A DNA stretch of 64,000 nucleotides. It comes from G020348385 sp964410125. Its GTDB lineage: Bacteria; Acidobacteriota; Aminicenantia; Aminicenantales; Aminicenantaceae. Location of the stretch: assembly GCA_964410125.1 (NCBI GenBank), contig CAYPGQ010000008.1, positions 1-64,000 of the forward strand. Direction: 5' to 3'. Positions 25,887 to 34,852 of this stretch are shown piece after piece. The notes under the pieces were generated by a model that worked only from the letters and a program-made list of their open reading frames with translations, was not told the origin of the DNA and did no database searches. Position 1 is the stretch's first letter; each line of letters starts with the position of its first letter. Position numbers and translations under genes: made by a program.

Positions 25887-28037
25887 ATGGACATCATAAA
25901 GCAACTCACATCCGAACTCAATCTCAAGATAAAACAAGTTTCAAACACCCTGGATCTTTTTGCTGAAGGCGCCACTATTCCTTTTATAGCTCGTTACAGA
26001 AAGGAACATACGGAAAACCTGGACGAAACACAAATAAGGGACATCGCGCAAAAATACCAATATTATAAAGATCTGGACGAGAGACGGGGCACCATTCTCG
26101 AATCCATCAAATCGCAAGGAAAGCTCACTCCCAATCTGGAAAAAAACATTCTTAATACCACAAATAAGACCGAACTGGAGGATTTGTACCTGCCCTATAA
26201 ACCGAAAAAAGCGACCAGGGCTTCCAAAGCCCGGGATGCTGGGTTGGAGCCGCTGGCTCATTGGGTCCATGAACTCCGAGAAGAAACGGCCGATCTCATT
26301 TCTAAGGCAAAAGATTTCATCAGCAAGGATAAGGGTTTTGATACTCCGGAAAAAGCTCTTCAGGGAGCTTGCGATATCCTGGCTGAGGAACTATCCGACG
26401 ATGCAGGCATCCGCAAACAACTGAGGAGTCTTGCTTTACGAGAAGGTTTTTTTGTCTCGACTGTCAAGAAGCAATCTGCCACCCAAAAAACCAAATTTCA
26501 GATGTATTATGATTTCAAAGAAAAATTGGACCGGATCGTTTCCCACCGGATGCTGGCCATGCTCCGTGGAGAACGAGAAAAGGTTTTGAGCCTTAAGCTT
26601 GAGGTTCCCGCAGATAAATCCTTGACACAATTGGAATCTGGCTTTATCAGGCATCCTCGAAGCGCCGCTTCTGGTATTCTCAAAGATGTCGTAAAGGATA
26701 GCTACAGCCGTTTACTCCTTCCAGCGACAGAAACAGAAATTCGACGTGATCTTCGGGAAAAATCGGAACAGGAGGCCTTTAAAGTGTTTTCGGCAAATTT
26801 GCGTGAACTCCTTTTGGCAGCACCTGCCGGACACAAGCCGGTTTTGGGCATCGATCCCGGGTTCCGGACTGGCTGCAAAATAGTCGGTTTGGACAAATAT
26901 GGGAAATTTTTAGAGTATCAGACCATTTATCCGCATCCGCCACAGATCGACAAAGAAAAAGCGGAGAAAACAATCATAAATATGGTTGAAAGACACGGGA
27001 TCGAGCTTATCGCTGTAGGCAACGGGACAGCCAGCAGAGAAACCGAAGCTTTTGTCCGGAACGCGATAAAGAAAATTACAGAAGATAGACGCCCAATCTG
27101 TGTAATTGTCAGCGAGGCCGGTGCCAGTGTTTACAGTGCCTCAAAGGTGGCAGCTAAAGAATTCCCGGATTTTGATGTGACGGTCCGCGGGGCCATTTCT
27201 ATCGGACGCAGGCTCCAGGATCCGCTGTCCGAATTGGTGAAGATAGATCCCAAGGCTATCGGCGTAGGCCAGTATCAACACGATGTGAATCAATCGAGCC
27301 TCAAGTCTGCCTTAGAGGATGTGGTGGAAAGCTGTGTCAATATGGTTGGCACCAACCTCAATCTTGCATCCGTCGAGCTCCTTAAGTATGTGGCCGGTTT
27401 AAGCCGAACAACGGCAACGCATATCGTGGAATATAGGGATAAACACCAGGCTTTCTCATCCCGAAAGGAATTAAAAAAGGTGCCCGGGATAGGGGAAAAA
27501 TCATTCGAACAGGCAGCCGGATTTTTGCGGATTCCCGATGCGCCCAATCCGCTCGATAACTCGGCCGTTCATCCTGAGCGTTACGCATTGGTCGAAAAAA
27601 TGGCCAATGCTGTGAAGAGCCCCTTGGAAAAGATCATCGGGAATGTCGCTCTTGTCAGGAGAATTCCCAAGGAAAAATTTATCTCTGGGGATGTGGGACT
27701 TCCTACCGTGGAAGATATCCTGCTAGAACTGGAGAAACCGGGTCGAGATCCCAGGGAAGAATTCCGGTACGCCCATTTTTCCGATGAAGTGAAGGAAATG
27801 GCAGACCTTGAACCCGGCATGAAACTCGAGGGCACTGTTACCAATGTCACCAATTTTGGGGCATTCATTGACATCGGAATCCACCAAGACGGTTTGGTGC
27901 ACATCTCACAGATTGCGGACTGTTACGTGGATAATCCCCGGAATTTCGTCAAGGTCGGCCAGATCGTTAAGGTCAAAGTGCTCCAGGTGGATGTGGATCT
28001 GAAGCGGATAAGCCTTTCTCTTAAAAATACGTCATAG
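25887..28037 (+). CDS. tex: Tex family RNA-binding transcription accessory protein
   Basis: Conserved nucleic-acid-binding protein implicated in transcription and RNA turnover. The domain order is full: N-terminal helical Tex domain (FIARYRKEHTENLDETQIRDI), the YqgF/RNase H-like fold (VLGIDPGFRTGCKIVGLD), helix-hairpin-helix elements (KVPGIGEKSFEQAAGFLRI) and a C-terminal S1 domain (PGMKLEGTVTNVTNFGAFIDIG...KRISLSLK). The 716 aa agree with the family. ATG 25887 is preceded by TTAGGAAAAAA, a modest ribosome-binding site. No operon partner is apparent. Confidence 0.96.
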   Translation: MDIIKQLTSELNLKIKQVSNTLDLFAEGATIPFIARYRKEHTENLDETQIRDIAQKYQYYKDLDERRGTILESIKSQGKLTPNLEKNILNTTNKTELEDLYLPYKPKKATRASKARDAGLEPLAHWVHELREETADLISKAKDFISKDKGFDTPEKALQGACDILAEELSDDAGIRKQLRSLALREGFFVSTVKKQSATQKTKFQMYYDFKEKLDRIVSHRMLAMLRGEREKVLSLKLEVPADKSLTQLESGFIRHPRSAASGILKDVVKDSYSRLLLPATETEIRRDLREKSEQEAFKVFSANLRELLLAAPAGHKPVLGIDPGFRTGCKIVGLDKYGKFLEYQTIYPHPPQIDKEKAEKTIINMVERHGIELIAVGNGTASRETEAFVRNAIKKITEDRRPICVIVSEAGASVYSASKVAAKEFPDFDVTVRGAISIGRRLQDPLSELVKIDPKAIGVGQYQHDVNQSSLKSALEDVVESCVNMVGTNLNLASVELLKYVAGLSRTTATHIVEYRDKHQAFSSRKELKKVPGIGEKSFEQAAGFLRIPDAPNPLDNSAVHPERYALVEKMANAVKSPLEKIIGNVALVRRIPKEKFISGDVGLPTVEDILLELEKPGRDPREEFRYAHFSDEVKEMADLEPGMKLEGTVTNVTNFGAFIDIGIHQDGLVHISQIADCYVDNPRNFVKVGQIVKVKVLQVDVDLKRISLSLKNTS

Positions 28038-28062
28038 ACAAAAAGTTGTTCAATCCCGCATC

Positions 28063-28091
28063 TTGATTTTCTCATCTTTCTGCTATAGGCT
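28063..28091 (+). promoter_or_regulatory. Possible promoter for the C69 dipeptidase gene
   Basis: TTGATT (28063-28068) and TAGGCT (28086-28091) are 17 bases apart, shortly upstream of the AAAGGAGGTTAA ribosome-binding site. The -10 match is weak. Confidence 0.3.
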
Positions 28092-28126
28092 AAAAACTCA
28101 TATTAACACCAAAGGAGGTTAAGGCA

Positions 28127-29770
28127 ATGAAATGTCGAGACATTGTGATTTTATCCGTGGCTTTAATTGTTTTTTTTGTGAGCCCGCAATGGGCACAGGA
28201 CGACTGCTCCAGTTTTTTGGTCACCAAAGGAGCATCCCAAGATGGCTCTGTGATGATCACTTACACCTGTGACGGAGAATTTCTGCCCCATCTGGAATAT
28301 ACTCCTGCACAAGATTATAAGCCGGGTGAATACATTGAAATTTCAGGAAGGGATGGCAAACTCAAAGGCAAGGTCAAACAGCTGCCGCACACCTATGCTG
28401 TTATAGGATTGATGAATGAACATCAGTTAGCCATAGGAGAAACCACATTCGGAGGACGGAATGAACTGAGGAATCCAGAGGGTCTGTTGCATTATTTTAC
28501 CTTGATGCACCTCGCTTTACAAAGGGCAAAAACGGCAAGAGAAGCGATTAAAGTCATGGCTTCTCTAGTGGAAGAATACGGATACGCAAGCAGCGGCGAA
28601 TCCTTCTCGATCGCTGACACGGAAGAAGCTTGGATCATGGAGATGATCGGCCCAGGTCCTGGCGGAAAGGGTGCCAACTGGGTGGCGTTGCGGATTCCTG
28701 ATGGCTGCATTTGCGCTCACGCCAACATGTCCCGTATCGGAGAATTTCCTCTGAATGATCCTGAAAATTGTTTGTATTCGGAAAATGTGATCTCGTTTGC
28801 CGAACAAAAGGGATATTATGATAAAAAATCCGGTCAACCATTCCGTTTTCGCTATGCCTATGACCCGCCCAAGCCATCATCCCTGCGGACATGTGCGGCA
28901 CGTGTTTGGAGCATGTTCCGACGGAGTGCCCCGTCGTTGAATTTATCTCCTGATTTTCAACGCGGCGTGAAAAACACCAAACCTTATCCCCTCTGGATAA
29001 AACCCGACAAAAAGCTTTCCTTGCATGATGTGATGGGCATCATGCGCGATCACTATGAAGGAACCCCCTTCGATATGACTGTTGGCATAGATGCAGGGCC
29101 TTTTGGAACCCCTCTCCGTTGCCGTGGACTCACCTGGGAAATCGACGGAGCGGAGTACAGTTGGGAACGCCCCATCTCCACCCAACAAACAGCTTTTTCG
29201 TTTATTTCACAATCTCGGGACTGGTTGCCTGATCCTATCGGGGGTGTGTATTGGTATGGCTGGGATGACACTTATACGAATTGTTATGTTCCCCTGTACT
29301 GTTGCATCAATGATATTCCCAAATCGTTTGCGCGCGGTGATCTGCAGAAATTTTCCTGGGAGTCGGCTTGGTGGGTGTTTAATTTTGTGTCCAATTTTGC
29401 CAATTTAAAATATTCTTACATGGTCAAAGATATTCAAAAAGTTCAATCCGCTCTGGAAAAACAGCTCATTTCCCTCCAGCCCGTAATCGAAAAAGCAGCC
29501 CTCGATTTGCACTCAAAAGATTTCGATCTTTTGGTTAAGTATTTGACAAATTATTCTGTCTCTCAAGGGGACATGGTGGTGAAGCGCTGGATTGAGCTGG
29601 GGGAATTTCTCATCACAAAATACAATGATGGATATGTCAAAGATGAGAGAGGGCGCGCTCGCGGCATGGGTTATCCCTCAGAGTGGCTGAAAAATGTGCT
29701 GGAATTAAAACCAAACCAGTTTAAATTGCCGAAATGGGGAGACGAAGGCAAGGATGGAAGGCTGCCCTGA
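28127..29770 (+). CDS. Exported C69 family dipeptidase
   Basis: N-terminal-nucleophile peptidase that hydrolyses dipeptides, predicted outside the cytoplasm. A signal peptide (MKCRDIVILSVALIVFFVSPQWAQ) is followed by Cys27 in DDCSSFLVTKGASQDGS, the catalytic nucleophile exposed after cleavage in this family. WVALRIPDGCICAHANMSRIGEF and the TFGGRNELRNPEGL region are typical of C69/PepD proteins, and 547 aa is normal. AAAGGAGG lies ahead of ATG 28127. It converges on the oxidoreductase gene with two bases between stops. Confidence 0.93.
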   Translation: MKCRDIVILSVALIVFFVSPQWAQDDCSSFLVTKGASQDGSVMITYTCDGEFLPHLEYTPAQDYKPGEYIEISGRDGKLKGKVKQLPHTYAVIGLMNEHQLAIGETTFGGRNELRNPEGLLHYFTLMHLALQRAKTAREAIKVMASLVEEYGYASSGESFSIADTEEAWIMEMIGPGPGGKGANWVALRIPDGCICAHANMSRIGEFPLNDPENCLYSENVISFAEQKGYYDKKSGQPFRFRYAYDPPKPSSLRTCAARVWSMFRRSAPSLNLSPDFQRGVKNTKPYPLWIKPDKKLSLHDVMGIMRDHYEGTPFDMTVGIDAGPFGTPLRCRGLTWEIDGAEYSWERPISTQQTAFSFISQSRDWLPDPIGGVYWYGWDDTYTNCYVPLYCCINDIPKSFARGDLQKFSWESAWWVFNFVSNFANLKYSYMVKDIQKVQSALEKQLISLQPVIEKAALDLHSKDFDLLVKYLTNYSVSQGDMVVKRWIELGEFLITKYNDGYVKDERGRARGMGYPSEWLKNVLELKPNQFKLPKWGDEGKDGRLP

Positions 29771-29772
29771 TT

Positions 29773-30789
29773 CTAAGGCACGAGCACGACCTTTCCGATG
29801 TTGCGACGCTCTTCGATATACATATGAGCCTCAGCGACCTTCTCGAACGGAAAAACACTGTCCACATGCGGCCTTACCCATCCTTCATCGACGCCTTTCA
29901 TGATTGCCCGCATCCAGGGACGGATTTTATCTTCGATTCCCCACATATGGCCGATATTCACTCCGAATATCCCCTTGTTGGCATTCATCAACCTCACAGG
30001 GTGAAAACGAGGCATTTTTAAGACTGTTCGCATTAGGTTGAACTTTACGCTGAATCTAGTTTGGGTGGCCGTTGATAATCCAAACAAACCCAGGCGACCT
30101 GTCCTTGCGAGAGCTCGATAACTTTTCCAAGTATTTTTGCCGCCAATCGGATCTATTATCAAGTCAACCCCTTGGTCCTCAGTAATTTTTTTTATCTCGT
30201 CGAGCCAATCTTGAGTTCGGTAATCTATCACATTTTCAAAGCCTCGTTCTATTAAAAATTCATGCTTATGGGCACTTGCCGTACCATAAGTGATTGCGCC
30301 GATATGTTTCGCAATATCCAGAGCAGCTATTCCTACGCCGCTTCCTGCGTTGTGGATCAGCAACCGTTCATTTTGTTTGAGCCCTCCCATCACAACCAGC
30401 AGCTGGTATGCGGTCAAGTAATTCACAGGAATCGCTGCTCCCTGTTCAAAATTCAGCGAATCAGGTTTTTTTACCACATAGGAAAAAGGAGTGATGACTT
30501 TTTCCGCATATCCTCCAAAACGCATGATCGCTATAACGGGATTTCCCATTAAGGATGAATCCACCCCCTCTCCAACGGATTCGATCAAGCCAGAGACTTC
30601 ATACCCCACAACACAGGGTTTTTTCGGCGCATCCGGATAGATTCCTTTGCGAGCCATGATATCTGCAAAATTGATACCGGTCGCTTTGACATCGATCGTC
30701 ACTTCTCCTTTTCCTGGCTGAGGCTCGTCAACCTGGTGAATCTTTAAAACCTCAACGCCTCCAGCTTTTGTCATCACGATTTGCCGCAT
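29773..30789 (-). CDS. Medium-chain zinc-less alcohol dehydrogenase/quinone oxidoreductase
   Basis: NAD(P)H-dependent MDR-superfamily oxidoreductase of the quinone oxidoreductase/VAT-1 branch. The GroES-like N-domain (VTIDVKATGINFADIMARKGIYP, VVGYEVSGLIESVGEGV) lacks the catalytic and structural zinc cysteines of true alcohol dehydrogenases. The Rossmann domain has LLIHNAGSGVGIAALDIAKHIGA. The 338 aa are usual. GAGG is located eight bases before ATG 30789. Substrate cannot be assigned; it has no operon partner. Confidence 0.92.
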   Translation of the reverse strand: MRQIVMTKAGGVEVLKIHQVDEPQPGKGEVTIDVKATGINFADIMARKGIYPDAPKKPCVVGYEVSGLIESVGEGVDSSLMGNPVIAIMRFGGYAEKVITPFSYVVKKPDSLNFEQGAAIPVNYLTAYQLLVVMGGLKQNERLLIHNAGSGVGIAALDIAKHIGAITYGTASAHKHEFLIERGFENVIDYRTQDWLDEIKKITEDQGVDLIIDPIGGKNTWKSYRALARTGRLGLFGLSTATQTRFSVKFNLMRTVLKMPRFHPVRLMNANKGIFGVNIGHMWGIEDKIRPWMRAIMKGVDEGWVRPHVDSVFPFEKVAEAHMYIEERRNIGKVVLVP

Positions 30790-30926
30790 CGGTTTTTCCT
30801 CACATTCACGTTAATATCGATTCGGGAGCATAGCACAGGGAAATCGATGTCGTCAATGTTGGAATATTTGCATTTGACATTTATCCTGGCTTTGTGAAAG
30901 ATGGGGGAAATGAGATGGAGGGGAAA

Positions 30927-32303
30927 ATGAACAGTGAAAATAATTCTTTTGGCTTCCTGTACAAATTTTTGGGGCTTTTCACAAAAATTCATCCGGGTGA
31001 AGCTGCAACTTTATTGCTCCTGACGCTCACAGCCTTCCTGGTTCTGGGAGCTTACTATATTGTAAAGCCGGTAAGAGAAGGCTTGATCCTGGGCGGCACT
31101 AGCGCGGAATTCAAAAGTTATCTAGGGGTGGCTGCGGTTATCCTGCTCATATTTGTGGTAAAGGCATTCAGCCGGATCGCTTCCAAGGTTTCCCGGCAAA
31201 AACTCATAACTTGGGTCACTTTCTTTTTTATTTCCAACTTGATCATTTTTTATCTTTTATCGTTCACAAACATATCCAAACCAGTCTACGGAACGGCCTT
31301 TTTTATTTGGATCGCCATATTCAATGTCATGGTTGTAGCCCAGTTCTGGGCCTTTGCTAATGATACCTACACGCCGGAAGAAGGAAAACGCTTGTTTCCC
31401 ATGGTGGCTTTTGGCGCCACTTTTGGAGCATTCGCCGGCAGCAAAGCAGCAGGCTGGCTAGTGGCACCCATCGGAAGGTTTCAGTTGATGCTGGTGTGCG
31501 CCGGTACTTTATTCATATCCGTTGTTCTCATTTGGATCGTTCACAGGAGGGAAATCAACAAATCACAGCCTGCAAAAACTGGAGAGCAGCCCGTGGATGA
31601 AAAACCGGAGAGTGATAAGGAAAAACCTCTGGGAAAAGAGGGCGGATTCAAGCTGGTTTTTAAGAAAAGGTATTTATTGTACTTGGCGATATTTATTCTT
31701 ATGCTAAATTTTATCAACACCAACGGCGAGTTTATCCTGGGTCACGTAGCCAGAAGCACTGCTGCGCAGGCCGTTGAGACGAGCACTGCCGGAGGGTTGG
31801 TCCTCGATGATTACATCACCAAATTTTATGCTGATTTTTTCTCGATCGTGAATCTATTGGGCTTATTCATCCAGCTCTTCTTGGTTTCAAGAATATTCAA
31901 ATGGTTCGGGATCAGGGGTGCCATTTTTTTTCTTCCCCTGATTTCTCTGGGAGGATACATGTTCGTGGCTTTGGGAGCTTCACTTCTGATCGTTCGTTTG
32001 ACAAAAACTCTGGAGAACAGCACAGATTATTCATTGATGAACACTACAAGGCATTCTCTCTTTCTGGTCACTTCCCGAGAAGAAAAATACAAGGCCAAAG
32101 CGGCTATCGATACCTTTTTCCATAGGGGAGGGGATGTCCTGTCTGGAGTTTTAGTCCTGGTTGGGACAACTTTCTTGGCTCTGAACATTGAAGGCTTTGC
32201 TGTTTTTAATGTCTTTTTAGCTTTGATCTGGATCTTTGTCGGTTTCCTGGTGGCACGTGAACATAAAAAGATCTCTTCGGGATTGACAGGCTCAAAACCA
32301 TAA
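30927..32303 (+). CDS. NTP/NDP exchange transporter-like membrane carrier (Tlc/ATP-ADP translocase family)
   Basis: Polytopic inner-membrane protein with about eleven to twelve hydrophobic segments, related to the Tlc nucleotide carriers and, more distantly, the major facilitator superfamily. AYYIVKPVREGLILGG near the first helix is a hallmark of this family, and AQFWAFANDTYTPEEGKRLFPMVAFGATFGAFAGSKAAGWL resembles its fourth-fifth helix region. A charged cytoplasmic linker (about residues 210-245) separates two halves. In free-living bacteria the transported substrate is generally unknown. Start 30927 is preferred because GGAGG lies five bases before it; ATG 30915 and GTG 30894 are alternatives. 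Confidence 0.8.
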   Translation: MNSENNSFGFLYKFLGLFTKIHPGEAATLLLLTLTAFLVLGAYYIVKPVREGLILGGTSAEFKSYLGVAAVILLIFVVKAFSRIASKVSRQKLITWVTFFFISNLIIFYLLSFTNISKPVYGTAFFIWIAIFNVMVVAQFWAFANDTYTPEEGKRLFPMVAFGATFGAFAGSKAAGWLVAPIGRFQLMLVCAGTLFISVVLIWIVHRREINKSQPAKTGEQPVDEKPESDKEKPLGKEGGFKLVFKKRYLLYLAIFILMLNFINTNGEFILGHVARSTAAQAVETSTAGGLVLDDYITKFYADFFSIVNLLGLFIQLFLVSRIFKWFGIRGAIFFLPLISLGGYMFVALGASLLIVRLTKTLENSTDYSLMNTTRHSLFLVTSREEKYKAKAAIDTFFHRGGDVLSGVLVLVGTTFLALNIEGFAVFNVFLALIWIFVGFLVAREHKKISSGLTGSKP

Positions 32304-32397
32304 GACAAAATCTCTCCCTATATTTCCATTGGGTAACAGATATAATAACGAAGTTTTTGACATAAAATGAATTTATAACCAAGAAGGGAGCAGTATC

Positions 32398-33450
32398 ATG
32401 ATGCCCAAAAATATTTCCCTCTTTATTTTATTTTTTTTGTTTATCTTCCTGATTGCAAATCCTGCGCTTTGCCAGGAGATGCTAACAGTGGGCGGAGTTA
32501 CGTGTTCTTCAGGAGAGTTAAAATCGGGATTTATAAACGTTCCAGCCGGATCGGATGGGCCTGAAATCCGAATACCGATAACAGTTGTGAATGGAAATAA
32601 AAAAGGCCCGGTACTGGCTTTGACCGCCGGCATTCATGGCTATGAGTATCCTCCGATCCTAGCTCTTCAAATGCTTATACCTCAGCTCGATCCCACAAAA
32701 ATTAACGGCGCCGTGATTTTAGTGCATGTTGTTAATATCCCTTCTTTTCTGAAACGGACAATCTACTATAATCCTTTTGATTGGAAGAATCAGAACCGTG
32801 TTTTTCCAGGAATTATCGATGGAACCATGACCGAGCGGATTGCTTTTCAGATTACAGACCAAGTGTTAAAACAGTGTGATTATCATCTGGATCTTCACTG
32901 CGGGGACGGCAATGAGGACCTCATGACATATCTTTATTACACAGAAACAGGCAATCCTGAATTGGATAATAAAACTATGGCATTGGCCATTAATTTCGGA
33001 TTCAAAACCATCATTCATGTGACAGCCGATCCCAAAGTGCAGAAAGCTTCTATGTGTGCAAATGCATCGTTATTCATGGGAAAGCCTGCGATAACAGTGG
33101 AATGTGGCAAGCTTGGCCGGACTGATGAACAGGACATCGCTGCCATCTTGCAAGGTTGTTCGAATATCCTTAAATATTTAAAAATGATCGATGGCAAGCC
33201 AAATCTGATGTTCGATCCGATCTGGGTTAAAAAAACAACATATATCAGATCAGAACATGAGGGGATATTCTATCCACTTAGCCAAGGAGGAGCTCACGTC
33301 CAGAAAGGAGAACTGCTGGGGTATCTGACAGATTTTTTCGGGAACATCATTCAGAAAGCTGTTGCGCCACACGATGGCATCGTTATGTATATCATCGCTA
33401 CACCGCCGATGAGCAAAGGGGAGCCGATGGTTAAAATCGGTGGCTTTTAA
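32398..33450 (+). CDS. Exported succinylglutamate desuccinylase/aspartoacylase family protein
   Basis: Zinc-dependent deacylase-type hydrolase of the AstE/AspA family with an N-terminal signal peptide (KNISLFILFFLFIFLIANPALCQ). Metal ligands are visible in LTAGIHGYEYPP (His and Glu) and YHLDLHCGDG (His). The family usually acts in the cytosol on N-acyl amino acids; export here suggests peptide or amino-acid-derivative processing outside the membrane. The C-terminal part (GILFYPL-type beta domain: HEGIFYPLSQGGAHVQKGELLGYLTD) is typical. GGGAG precedes the ATGATG start. Substrate unknown. Confidence 0.88.
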   Translation: MMPKNISLFILFFLFIFLIANPALCQEMLTVGGVTCSSGELKSGFINVPAGSDGPEIRIPITVVNGNKKGPVLALTAGIHGYEYPPILALQMLIPQLDPTKINGAVILVHVVNIPSFLKRTIYYNPFDWKNQNRVFPGIIDGTMTERIAFQITDQVLKQCDYHLDLHCGDGNEDLMTYLYYTETGNPELDNKTMALAINFGFKTIIHVTADPKVQKASMCANASLFMGKPAITVECGKLGRTDEQDIAAILQGCSNILKYLKMIDGKPNLMFDPIWVKKTTYIRSEHEGIFYPLSQGGAHVQKGELLGYLTDFFGNIIQKAVAPHDGIVMYIIATPPMSKGEPMVKIGGF

Positions 33451-33511
33451 CTTTTTTGTAAATATCGAAGAATAAAGGTGTATACTTCCATGAGTATCTA
33501 AGGAGGAAAGG

Positions 33512-34594
33512 ATGCCCAATAATAAATTTCGGATCATGCTTTTTTCTTTATTAGTCGGGTCGATATTGGCAGGACTCTGTTGCTCAAACACAAAATATCC
33601 TGACGGGCTATATGCCGAACTACACACCAACAAAGGTTTGATTGTTTTGGCTCTCGAATACGAAAAAACCCCGATGACCGTAGCCAGATTTGTCGGCCTT
33701 GCCGAGGGGACGATAAAAAACGAAGCTTTGCCTGAAGGTGTCCCGTTCTTTGATGGCTCCAAATTCCACAGGGTCGTCCCCGGTCATGTGATTCAGGCCG
33801 GAGCTCCCGATACAGAAGGAGAAGGCCAGTTGGGCTACATGTTCCCCAACGAGATCCATCTAGAGCTTTCCCATAACCGTGCCGGCATTTTAGGTATGGC
33901 CAACGGAGGGCCTCACACAAATGGCAGCCAATTTTATATCACGCTGGATGATCGGTTCTATCTTGATGGGGATTACACCGTTTTTGGCGAAGTTGTGGAA
34001 GGAATGGATGTTGTTAACGCGATCATCCAAGATGATGTGATCCATAACGTTAAAATCGTGCGATGCGGAGAAGGGGCTAAACGATTCCGAGCCGATACCG
34101 AAACGTTTTATAACCTTATGGGTCGAGTTCAAAAAAGGATGCAGGCACAAGAAAAAGAGAAAATGGCACGAGAATCGGCAACCATCCAAAAACTGTGGCC
34201 GGATGCCGTAGAAACGGATTCAGGTCTGAGGTATATGATAGTCAAGAAAGGAAAAAGCAAAGTCCCTGAGTCCGGTTCCAAAGTCCGGGTCCGTTACACC
34301 GGCGAAATTCTCGGTGGAGCAAAGTTTTTCAGCACAGTAGAGGGCATTCCGGACGATGATCCGCCGGCTGAAGAATTTGTCATGGAAATGGGCAAAAACC
34401 ACATAACTCCTGGATTCGATCAGGCCGTTAGCCAGATGCGAGTATGGGAGAAGAGGATCCTCATTCTCCCTTCTCAACTGGGGTACGGAACGGGTGGATT
34501 TTATGCCAAGGAAGTAGAGAGAAAAAAACGTTTTGTCATATCACCCAACTCCACACTGATTTATGAAGTGGAACTTCTTGAAATAATTTTCTGA
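33512..34594 (+). CDS. Cyclophilin-FKBP fusion lipoprotein (dual peptidyl-prolyl isomerase)
   Basis: Predicted envelope folding catalyst. An N-terminal lipoprotein-type signal ends at LLVGSILAGLCCSN. Residues about 35-190 are a cyclophilin: FFDGSKFHRVVPGHVIQAGAPD, GILGMANGGPHTNGSQFYITL and LDGDYTVFGEVVEGMDVV are its active-site segments. After a charged linker (about 200-225) residues about 235-360 form an FKBP domain: VRVRYTGEILGGAKFFST, ITPGFDQAVSQMRVWEKRILILPSQLGYG and LIYEVELLEI. Both families are otherwise separate prolyl isomerases. AAGGAGG precedes ATG 33512. No partner gene is adjacent on this strand. Confidence 0.92.
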   Translation: MPNNKFRIMLFSLLVGSILAGLCCSNTKYPDGLYAELHTNKGLIVLALEYEKTPMTVARFVGLAEGTIKNEALPEGVPFFDGSKFHRVVPGHVIQAGAPDTEGEGQLGYMFPNEIHLELSHNRAGILGMANGGPHTNGSQFYITLDDRFYLDGDYTVFGEVVEGMDVVNAIIQDDVIHNVKIVRCGEGAKRFRADTETFYNLMGRVQKRMQAQEKEKMARESATIQKLWPDAVETDSGLRYMIVKKGKSKVPESGSKVRVRYTGEILGGAKFFSTVEGIPDDDPPAEEFVMEMGKNHITPGFDQAVSQMRVWEKRILILPSQLGYGTGGFYAKEVERKKRFVISPNSTLIYEVELLEIIF

Positions 34595-34605
34595 TTACTT
34601 ACCGA

Positions 34606-34830
34606 TCACGATATCCTTTGACAACACACCGCGCTTCTTTTTCTGGCCACGACATACAGGTCGACAAGATCAGGATATTCATCCGCCCACTTTTTGAACC
34701 AGCAGACCATCTCTGTGTAGGTATGGTAGTGCGGGGAAAAAGCTCGGACCATGGCGGTATCCAGCAACCGTCCAATATTTCGATTCTTTGTCTTCCCGAG
34801 ACTGATCCTGACAGATACTTTGTTACCCAC
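34606..34830 (-). pseudogene. N-terminal remnant of an M14 zinc carboxypeptidase
   Basis: A 74-codon fragment on the - strand contains HYHTYTEMVCWFKKWADEYPDLVDLYVV, the opening of an M14 carboxypeptidase domain. The homology ends just before the expected GKS-x-EGR segment, replaced by RKRSAVCCQRIS and a stop. There is no signal peptide and none of the zinc ligands, so the fragment cannot be active. Two intact M14 genes lie nearby (37734 and 46378). Confidence 0.65.
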
Positions 34831-34852
34831 GGCTGTTTCTTAATCCATTCGT

